Assembly: GCA_009786625.1 (NCBI GenBank) | Contig: WQRT01000143.1 | Location: forward strand, 1-6,471 | Direction of reading: 5' to 3' | DNA: 6,471 nucleotides | DNA from: Treponema sp. | Lineage (GTDB): Bacteria; Spirochaetota; Spirochaetia; Treponematales; Breznakiellaceae | Shown: in pieces, positions 1 through 4,915 of the stretch | Numbering within the stretch: position 1 is the first letter of the stretch | Layout of the letters: every line of letters starts with the position of its first letter | Notes under the pieces: model-generated | The model's database searches: none | Seen by the model: only the letters and a program-made list of their open reading frames with translations | Told to the model about the DNA's origin: nothing | Translations under genes and position numbers: made by a program

Positions 1-674
1 TTAATATGGCTTTCGTTCAGGGATTGTACTATTATCTGCGGGGGCGGCTCTTCAAGGAATCTTTGCTCGGTAATAATTATCCTGTTTAAAATATCATAAA
101 CATTATCAATCGATTCCGAATAAGATATGCGTACAGGAAGTTCCATGCGCCTTTTTCCGTTGCGGGTATAATTCTTTATAGGCACGCCCCAGATGCTCGA
201 GTTCGGCGCTGATATGTAGATGCCGTCAAATGTTTCTAAAATCGTTGTAAAAAGATTTATATCCTTGACAGTTCCGCTGTATGAACCAAACTCGATAAAC
301 TCGCCGTGGCGGTAGCTTCCAAGAAGAAAAAGGCTGATCCCCGATGCGATATTTCCGAGCGTGTCTTTAAGAGCAAGACCGACGGCAAGACCCGCCGCGC
401 CGAGTAAAGCGATCAAACTTGTCGTGTTTACGCCGAAGATGTTCAGTATGATGATTATACAAATGATAAACACGCTGTAACTTACAATATGGTGAATTAC
501 GGATAACGCCGTTTCATTGACATTCTTTTTGTTTATTGCCTTGTTGATCAGTTTGTTAAAACCTTTAGAAATAAACAGGCAGATTAGAATTACAAGTACC
601 GAAACGAGAACATCCATGCCGATGTCAAATAAAGAATTTTTACTGTCTGTCCAAAAATTGATTATGCTCTGCAT
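1..674 (-). CDS. mscS: MscS-family mechanosensitive ion channel (partial, C-terminus off the left edge)
   Basis: Inner-membrane small-conductance mechanosensitive channel that releases solutes on hypo-osmotic shock. I translated 224 codons from the ATG at 674 to the window edge; E. coli MscS has 286 residues, so the C-terminal end is missing. Two hydrophobic helices lie at about residues 17-38 and 58-80. They are followed by the pore helix TM3 (about 84-118) with the hallmark GAAGLAVGLALKDTLGNIAS. By alignment, L96 and L100 match the E. coli pore leucines L105 and L109, and D104 replaces G113. The beta domain follows (RHGEFIEFGSYSGTVKDI, then PNSSIWGVPIKNYTRNGKRR), where E. coli has PNGKIIAGNIINFS. 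AGAGG at 689-685 is a modest ribosome binding site 10 nt from the start. The gene begins 21 nt after the stop of the SPOR gene, so the two are probably co-transcribed. Family assignment is firm. Confidence 0.95.
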   Translation of the reverse strand, partial: MQSIINFWTDSKNSLFDIGMDVLVSVLVILICLFISKGFNKLINKAINKKNVNETALSVIHHIVSYSVFIICIIIILNIFGVNTTSLIALLGAAGLAVGLALKDTLGNIASGISLFLLGSYRHGEFIEFGSYSGTVKDINLFTTILETFDGIYISAPNSSIWGVPIKNYTRNGKRRMELPVRISYSESIDNVYDILNRIIITEQRFLEEPPPQIIVQSLNESHI

Positions 675-695
675 TGTTGAAAAACCTCTATATTA

Positions 696-2249
696 TCATC
701 CGCCGTGACGGACAAAAGCGTCTCTATAACCGATGCTTTTAAACCTCTGAAGGACAGCGGCGCTTTCACCCTGATTCAGCGGTCCAATGAGAATGCGGTA
801 TAGGTTGTCGGCGCCTCTGAATACCACAGGCCTGAATCTCATCACTCCTTCGGGCAGACTGTACGATGTAATTTCCGCCGCCGATACGGCCGCTATCTGT
901 ACATAATACTGACCGCGTTCAAGCGAACTTATGGGTGTCAACGGCAATGAAGGCTCTCTTACAGGAGGAGTTACGGCTGCCGCCGGCGGTGTTACCACTA
1001 CAATAGAAGGAATAATATCAGAAGGATCAATCCCGTAAATATCTGTCATCTGCGGTGTGCGTTCTTCCGCTTCTACAATATTGAATTCGGGACGAACCGT
1101 TGGTTCCTGTACTGTAGTAGGCCGTGCAGGAACGGGCGCTGCAGGTTCTTCTCTCTCCGTCAAATCTTTCGCGATATCTTCAAGGCTCCGCTCAGGAGTA
1201 TATACAGGAACATCCTTGACTACCGCGATGCGTTCCGCATCCGGTGTAAATGGAAGAACATCCTTATCGGTATCATCCAGCGGAAGTTCCGGTAAAAATA
1301 CGGGAACATCCTTAACTATATCTAGTTGAGCAGTCTCAATTCTTACGTCTGTAATGTCTTTAATTAAATCATCGATTACCTCAATAGCAGGTTCTGTTTC
1401 AACAACTCTGACTGGTTCAACAACAGGCTCAACCGGGGCCGGCTCTTCGACAACAGGTTCTGCTTCAACAACTCTGACTGGCTCTTCAATAACAGGCTCA
1501 ACCGGGGTTGGCTCTTCGACAACAGGTTCTGCTTCAACAACTCTGACTGGTTCTTCAACAACAGGCTCAACCGGAGCCGGCGGTACAGGTACTACTACTA
1601 CAGGTTCCCGTTCGGTTGGAACGACAACAGGTTCCTGAACTATAGCAGGCGTATCATTAAAGGGACCTATCGGAGGCACATCAAATCTGGGGATGTCAAC
1701 AATTCCTGTCGGAGAAGTTCCGCCCCATTCAGGTTCCATCACATAACTCGGTCCTGTAAACTCATTCGTTCCGGGCGGAATTGTCTGAGGCTGCACTGAC
1801 GGAGGCCTGTATGTGTCGTCGCGGTACAGTTCATCAAGCAGTTCCTGTTCCGTTCTTATCACATTGCCGGAATCAAAACTGGGGATATCCGAAGCAAGTC
1901 CTTCCGCAAAACGCTGATACGCGATTGGATCGGAAGGAGACAACATTCTGATTCTGCTGACAGATCCTGTACGCATACCAATCAACTGAGCGGCTTCGCG
2001 CGATACGATTGCAATAAGACCCGGGCTGTTCAAAGTATTAGCTACAATGACCCTTGTGCTTCTTCCTGATTCAATATTTGTAATGTCTACGACTGTGTTT
2101 CTGGGGAATGAGTTTGTCGCGATAAAAAAGCCGGATGCCGGAAGTTCGCCTTCGGGAGCAACTGCCGCGGCTCCTTCCCAGGGGGATGTGCTCTGGAACA
2201 AAAAAACAGCGGCTATAGCGGTAAATAAAAAAATAATCCGTTTTGTCAT
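696..2249 (-). CDS. Exported RlpA-like/SPOR-domain envelope protein with a Val-Glu-Pro repeat linker
   Basis: A 517-residue protein. Residues 1-25 form a signal peptide (MTKR, then a hydrophobic stretch), so it is likely periplasmic or outer-envelope. Residues about 36-104 resemble the RlpA double-psi beta-barrel (NTVVDITNIESGRSTRVIV, then SREAAQLIGM). The usual N-terminal YG..FHG..TA.G motif is absent, and the Asp of the family NDRGP motif aligns with N71, so lytic transglycosylase activity is doubtful. Residues about 200-440 are low-complexity, rich in P, V and E, with a 23-residue tandem repeat (about 224-291) and a second, 32-residue-spaced duplication (VKDVPV at 312 and 344). Residues 446-514 are a SPOR domain (QYYVQIAAVS, YRILIGPL, GYRDAFV), a family that binds denuded septal peptidoglycan. 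The start is supported by AGGAGA at 2262-2257, 7 nt upstream. The linker may span the periplasm. Related to rlpA by domain content, but not a canonical RlpA. Confidence 0.9.
   Translation of the reverse strand: MTKRIIFLFTAIAAVFLFQSTSPWEGAAAVAPEGELPASGFFIATNSFPRNTVVDITNIESGRSTRVIVANTLNSPGLIAIVSREAAQLIGMRTGSVSRIRMLSPSDPIAYQRFAEGLASDIPSFDSGNVIRTEQELLDELYRDDTYRPPSVQPQTIPPGTNEFTGPSYVMEPEWGGTSPTGIVDIPRFDVPPIGPFNDTPAIVQEPVVVPTEREPVVVVPVPPAPVEPVVEEPVRVVEAEPVVEEPTPVEPVIEEPVRVVEAEPVVEEPAPVEPVVEPVRVVETEPAIEVIDDLIKDITDVRIETAQLDIVKDVPVFLPELPLDDTDKDVLPFTPDAERIAVVKDVPVYTPERSLEDIAKDLTEREEPAAPVPARPTTVQEPTVRPEFNIVEAEERTPQMTDIYGIDPSDIIPSIVVVTPPAAAVTPPVREPSLPLTPISSLERGQYYVQIAAVSAAEITSYSLPEGVMRFRPVVFRGADNLYRILIGPLNQGESAAVLQRFKSIGYRDAFVRHGG
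1377..1580 (-). repeat. In-frame 69-nt tandem repeat (23-residue VEP-rich unit)
   Basis: Two adjacent full 69-nt units (1432-1500 and 1501-1569) differ at only four positions by eye. They are flanked by partial, more diverged copies on both sides. The copy nearest 1380-1431 lacks three bases, so it reads EPVRVV where the others read EEPVRVV, and the frame is kept. The unit encodes VVEEPxPVEPVxEEPVRVVEAEP, a proline- and glutamate-rich extended linker in the SPOR protein. Copy number probably changes by slippage or recombination, as is usual for such repeats. Confidence 0.9.
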
Positions 2250-2256
2250 ATCATTT

Positions 2257-2262
2257 TCTCCT
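2257..2262 (-). promoter_or_regulatory. Ribosome binding site of the SPOR gene
   Basis: AGGAGA reads on the minus strand 7 nt before the ATG at 2249. This is the best-placed Shine-Dalgarno site in the window and fixes the start of the SPOR protein. Confidence 0.75.
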
Positions 2263-2274
2263 GATTAACACACT

Positions 2275-2296
2275 GCCGGTTTTCCGGCGTTTTTTT
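2275..2296 (+). terminator. Plus-strand intrinsic terminator-like hairpin
   Basis: GCCGG, loop TTTT, CCGGC (stem 2275-2279 with 2284-2288), then G and seven T (2290-2296). On the plus strand this has the form of a rho-independent terminator. On the minus strand, the strand of the genes on both sides, the hairpin is preceded by A residues and followed by AGTGTG, with no U tract. It therefore should not stop the minus-strand operon. It could block antisense transcripts or protect mRNA ends. Its T tract overlaps the stop codon of the gene ending at 2295. Confidence 0.55.
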
Positions 2297-2765
2297 AATT
2301 AACATAAGTCAAAAATCCTCTTGCCAGCGTCTTTAAATAATCCAGTTCTTCCCTGTCGGTTCTGTATGTCCTTCCCTGAATACGTCTTTCATAAATATTC
2401 TCGCTTGTGTTTATGTTAAAAATATAAAATAAAATTTCCGCGGGATAACTATCCTGAGAAGCATAATCAAGCTGTGCAATTATTAAATAATCTACTCTTG
2501 CCCTGCGCGCGTCATGAATGTCGAAATTAATCTCATCCAGAATCTCCCCGGAAGGCTTTGATTCAAGGCGGAGAACCGGCGCGTTGCTGACGATATGCCC
2601 TGCGTCAAAAAAAACATCAAGGAAGGCGTTTTCCCATATGATAGAATGACGGGTTTCGGCTCCGTCAATCGAAAGACCTGTTTCCACAACAAAAAACGAA
2701 ACCATTGAAGCCCACGAGAATGTGCTTATCAATATAAATAAAACTAACAGCGCGGCTTTCTTCAT
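2295..2765 (-). CDS. Small secreted protein of unknown function
   Basis: I do not recognise the family. The open frame extends upstream to 2858, but I place the start at the ATG at 2765, giving 156 residues. GGAGG lies at 2783-2779, the protein then begins MKKAALLVLFILISTFSWAS, a clean signal peptide with likely cleavage after WAS (about residue 20), and the longer version would overlap the divergent loaP gene. There is no lipobox cysteine, so it is probably soluble and periplasmic. The mature part has mixed alpha/beta character (FFVVETGLS, NAFLDVFFDAGHIVS, RVDYLIIAQLDY, EILFYIFNINTSENIYERR). It loosely recalls small periplasmic domains that detect or scaffold envelope components, but nothing fixes a role. 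The spacing of 13 nt between GGAGG and ATG is long. It is first in a probable three-gene operon with the SPOR protein (45 nt downstream) and MscS, so an envelope role is likely by context only. Confidence 0.75.
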   Translation of the reverse strand: MKKAALLVLFILISTFSWASMVSFFVVETGLSIDGAETRHSIIWENAFLDVFFDAGHIVSNAPVLRLESKPSGEILDEINFDIHDARRARVDYLIIAQLDYASQDSYPAEILFYIFNINTSENIYERRIQGRTYRTDREELDYLKTLARGFLTYVN

Positions 2766-2778
2766 TCTGATAAAAAGT

Positions 2779-2783
2779 CCTCC
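2779..2783 (-). promoter_or_regulatory. Ribosome binding site deciding the start of the small secreted protein
   Basis: GGAGG on the minus strand, 13 nt before the ATG at 2765. Together with the signal peptide that begins at that ATG, it favours 2765 over the upstream in-frame ATG at 2858, which would run through the whole divergent intergenic region. Confidence 0.6.
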
Positions 2784-2802
2784 AATTGCATTATCGGCAC
2801 TC

Positions 2803-2831
2803 TTTTCAAAATAAAAAATGAGATTTATAGT
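2803..2831 (+). promoter_or_regulatory. Candidate promoter of loaP
   Basis: TTTTCA (2803-2808), a 17-nt spacer, then TATAGT (2826-2831): four of six and five of six matches to the sigma-70 consensus. The predicted transcription start would be near 2838, the A of the loaP ATG, implying a leaderless or nearly leaderless message. It lies in the 72-nt region between divergent genes, where a promoter is expected. The region is AT-rich, so chance matches are easy. Confidence 0.35.
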
Positions 2832-2841
2832 GAGGAAATGA
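2818..2841 (+). other. Possible 7-residue upstream ORF overlapping the loaP start (ATGA)
   Basis: ATG at 2818 opens a frame encoding MRFIVRK and stops at TGA 2839-2841, sharing ATGA with the loaP start at 2838. This geometry is typical of translational coupling. No Shine-Dalgarno site precedes it (the upstream bases are CAAAATAAAAA), and so short a frame can arise by chance. It is incompatible with the leaderless promoter proposed at 2803-2831. Confidence 0.25.
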
Positions 2842-3368
2842 ATTATTACGCAATTCAAGTTAAATCGCGTTCAGAAGAAAAATTCATAAAATTGTTCAAA
2901 TCTCTTCACCCGGATATTACTCTGCCGATTCATTTTCCGCAGAGACGCCTTGATATCAGAAAAAAAGGACAGATAAAAACAACGGTTTCGGCGGTTTTTC
3001 CCGGATATTTATTTATAGAAGCAAGCGAAGCGGAAATAACTCATTTCCAGTGGGATTTTAGAAGAACAAAAGGTTTCTTCCGTTTTTTAAAATCGAATCT
3101 GGAAATTACTCCCCTTGCGGACAGCGATCTCGAGCTGGTACTTCATTTTATCAGAAATTCCGGGCAGTTGGCGGGGTACTCCAGAGTATATTTCAATGAA
3201 AATTCCCGCATAGTGGTTGTCGAAGGACCGCTTTCAGGTCTTGAGGGAAGGATCATTAAGGTCGATAAAAGAAAATGCAGGGCAAAGATCAAACTGGATC
3301 TTTACAATGATTCATTTTCGATTGATCTTGCCTTTGAAGTAATCGGGTCGCTGGAACCTGTAAAATGA
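2838..3368 (+). CDS. loaP: LoaP-like NusG paralog, transcription antiterminator
   Basis: A 176-residue specialised NusG paralog. The N-terminal NGN domain (about residues 1-105) starts with the family signature MNYYAIQVKSRSEEKF and contains FPGYLFIEAS (54-63), the strand motif that packs on RNA polymerase in this family. The C-terminal KOW domain (about 120-176) reads VEGPLSGLEGRIIKVDKRKCRAKIKL, and the GPL.G.EG.I.K.D..K..A pattern is the LoaP style rather than housekeeping NusG. LoaP proteins let polymerase read through terminators in long polysaccharide or secondary-metabolite operons and are often encoded at the operon head. Here a nucleotide-sugar dehydratase follows after 7 nt, which fits. 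GAGG at 2832-2835 is only 2 nt from the ATG, too close for a normal ribosome binding site, yet the NGN start argues against a later start. The UpxY/RfaH relatives are alternatives; LoaP fits best by eye. Confidence 0.85.
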   Translation: MNYYAIQVKSRSEEKFIKLFKSLHPDITLPIHFPQRRLDIRKKGQIKTTVSAVFPGYLFIEASEAEITHFQWDFRRTKGFFRFLKSNLEITPLADSDLELVLHFIRNSGQLAGYSRVYFNENSRIVVVEGPLSGLEGRIIKVDKRKCRAKIKLDLYNDSFSIDLAFEVIGSLEPVK

Positions 3369-3375
3369 GATAAAC

Positions 3376-4860
3376 ATGGAAAAGTCAAAACGCCTGTATA
3401 TTATCGGGGCTGGATTCGCAGGGAGGACGCTTGCTAACGAGCTGTCATCCAAGGCGATTTTCGGCGAAGTGGTCGCATTTCTGGATGATGACGCGCAGAT
3501 TATCGGGCGGAAGATTGACGGTATACCGGTACTGGGTCCTATCAAGGATGTAGCGTTTCTTCTGCGGACAAATCCCGCTGACGAGGCAATCATCGCTATC
3601 CCGGACGCGGAGAAGGAATATTTAAAAGAAATCTATAGCATCCTTAAAAACGCCGGTTTTTTAAAGATCCGCATCCTTCCCGATATTTCGCAAATTATCG
3701 AAGGCGATGCCCACCTGATTCAGACACGCTCTATCGACCTTCAGGATCTATTGGGGCGTAAACCTGTTACCATCAATTTAAAAGAAAGCCTTTCTTATGT
3801 CCGGGGTAAACGCGTTCTTGTTACAGGCGCGGGCGGTTCGATTGGCAGCGAGTTATGCCGCCAGCTTCTTTCGGGCGGCGCGGCAAGGCTTTACCTTCTC
3901 GGACACGGCGAGAATTCGATTTATCAGATTGACAGGGAGCTTCATCTTCTGCAGGAAGAAGGAGTCGGCGAGAAAGCGGCAATAGTACCTGTCATCGGGG
4001 AACTGAAGGATGCCGATTACATCGATTACATAATGAGCCAGTTAAAAGCCGATGTTATTTTCCATACCGCAGCTTATAAGCATGTCCCGATGATGGAAGC
4101 AAACCCTGTCGCCGCAATCGAAAACAATGTACTCGGTACCGAGAACCTTATCAACAGCGCCGTAAAACACGGCGTTAAACATTTTGTGCATATCTCGACA
4201 GATAAGGCTGTTGACCCCGCCTCGGTTTACGGCGCTTCCAAATACATATGCGAACGGCTTGTACTGGATGCAGCCAAAAAAGGAGAAACTAATTTTGTAG
4301 CGGTGCGTTTCGGCAATGTGCTTGGTTCGCGCGGTTCGATAGTTCCGTTGTTCCAGCAGCAGATAGACAAAGGCGGCCCTGTTACAATTACCCACCCCGA
4401 TATATGCCGTTACTTCATGACAATAAGCGAGGCGTGTTCGCTCGTTCTAAAAACAGGCGGCGTTGGGGAAAACGGCTGTCTTTACCTTTTAGACATGGGC
4501 GAGCCTGTGCGTATACGCGATTTAGCCGAACAGTTAATACGCTTCAGCGGATATGAACCTGAAACAGAAATAAAAATTGAGTATGTCGGCTTAAGACCCG
4601 GAGAAAGAATGAACGAATCGCTGTTATCAAGCGAAGAGGTACCGGCATTAACGGACTACAGCCGCATACTGCGTATCAACAGGAAAGAGCCTCTGTCATT
4701 CGATATAAATACCCTGCTGGAAGAACTGCGCCCCATCTGCCGCTTAAATCCCAACAAACCGGAATCATACCGCTGCATCGAATTACTTAAGAATATTTTG
4801 TTAAAATATAAACTCTATCCCCTAACCCCTAACCCCTATCCCCTAACCCCTAACCCCTAA
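3376..4860 (+). CDS. FlaA1/CapD-type UDP-sugar 4,6-dehydratase, soluble two-domain form
   Basis: A 494-residue nucleotide-diphosphate-sugar dehydratase, probably acting on UDP-GlcNAc for surface glycan synthesis. Residues about 5-125 are a first Rossmann-like CoA-binding domain (GAGFAG at 11-16, ending IDLQDLLGR). Residues about 145-430 are the catalytic extended SDR: GAGGSIGSE (151-159), DVIFHTAAYKHVPMME (226-241), HISTDKAVDP (272-281), YGASK (285-289), RFGNVLGSRGSIVPLF (311-326), HPDICRYFMTI and LRPGER. D276, K277 and Y285 are the likely catalytic residues. The four N-terminal membrane helices of PglF and WbpM are absent, and no frame upstream could supply them because loaP ends 8 nt before. 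A weak GAGA precedes the start, so translation may be coupled to loaP. The last 14 residues (481-494) and the stop are made by a heptamer repeat. capD, pglF or flaA1 would be possible names; I assign none. Confidence 0.92.
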   Translation: MEKSKRLYIIGAGFAGRTLANELSSKAIFGEVVAFLDDDAQIIGRKIDGIPVLGPIKDVAFLLRTNPADEAIIAIPDAEKEYLKEIYSILKNAGFLKIRILPDISQIIEGDAHLIQTRSIDLQDLLGRKPVTINLKESLSYVRGKRVLVTGAGGSIGSELCRQLLSGGAARLYLLGHGENSIYQIDRELHLLQEEGVGEKAAIVPVIGELKDADYIDYIMSQLKADVIFHTAAYKHVPMMEANPVAAIENNVLGTENLINSAVKHGVKHFVHISTDKAVDPASVYGASKYICERLVLDAAKKGETNFVAVRFGNVLGSRGSIVPLFQQQIDKGGPVTITHPDICRYFMTISEACSLVLKTGGVGENGCLYLLDMGEPVRIRDLAEQLIRFSGYEPETEIKIEYVGLRPGERMNESLLSSEEVPALTDYSRILRINRKEPLSFDINTLLEELRPICRLNPNKPESYRCIELLKNILLKYKLYPLTPNPYPLTPNP

Positions 4861-4874
4861 CCCCTATCCCCTAA
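4819..4874. repeat. Heptanucleotide tandem repeat (CCCCTAA/CCCCTAT), eight units
   Basis: Eight CCCC runs begin at exactly 7-nt steps (4819, 4826, 4833, 4840, 4847, 4854, 4861, 4868). Their spacers are TAA, TAA, TAT, TAA, TAA, TAA, TAT and TAA, with a further partial CTCTAT before the first. The minus strand therefore has eight GGGG tracts with 3-nt loops, a strong G-quadruplex candidate, and the plus strand could form an i-motif. Three heptamers make 21 nt, so one frame reads a 7-residue peptide (YPLTPNP). The array forms the end and stop codon of the dehydratase gene and continues 14 nt beyond it. Similar heptamer families are known in cyanobacteria; whether this one is dispersed in this genome cannot be seen. 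Confidence 0.95.
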
Positions 4875-4878
4875 CTTA

Positions 4879-4907
4879 TTGAAACATTTACAATTACAAA
4901 ATAGACT
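4879..4907 (+). promoter_or_regulatory. Candidate promoter of the xanthine-dehydrogenase-like gene
   Basis: TTGAAA (4879-4884), a 17-nt spacer and TAGACT (4902-4907): five of six and four of six matches to the sigma-70 consensus. The predicted start is near 4914, 2 nt before the ATG at 4916. It lies directly after the repeat array. The gene shows no clear Shine-Dalgarno site, which a leaderless message would explain. No terminator separates it from the dehydratase gene, so read-through is also possible. Confidence 0.35.
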
Positions 4908-4915
4908 GAAATCAG

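Noticed and set aside
517..708. Plus-strand frame of 63 residues with a hydrophobic start
   Set aside because: Antisense to the MscS membrane helices, whose hydrophobic codons make hydrophobic antisense frames; no start signal or family pattern.
1354..1638. Plus-strand frame encoding a Thr/Ser/Gly-rich repetitive protein of 94 residues
   Set aside because: It is the antisense reading of the in-frame VEP repeat of the SPOR gene; its composition is a by-product and it has no ribosome binding site.
2790..2795. GATAAT on the minus strand as a -10 box for the minus-strand operon
   Set aside because: The only -35 at proper spacing is a poor T run, and the start would fall on the Shine-Dalgarno sequence itself; too weak to list.
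2766..2858. N-terminal extension of the small secreted protein to the ATG at 2858
   Set aside because: It would overlap the loaP start and cross the divergent promoter region; GGAGG and the signal peptide point to 2765.
4042..4395. Minus-strand frame of 117 residues inside the dehydratase gene
   Set aside because: Shadow of a strongly conserved SDR coding region; no recognisable domain or start signal.
4813..4875. CRISPR-like or mobile-element end interpretation of the heptamer array
   Set aside because: The period is 7 nt with no unique spacers, and there are no flanking inverted repeats or transposase; a simple tandem repeat explains it.
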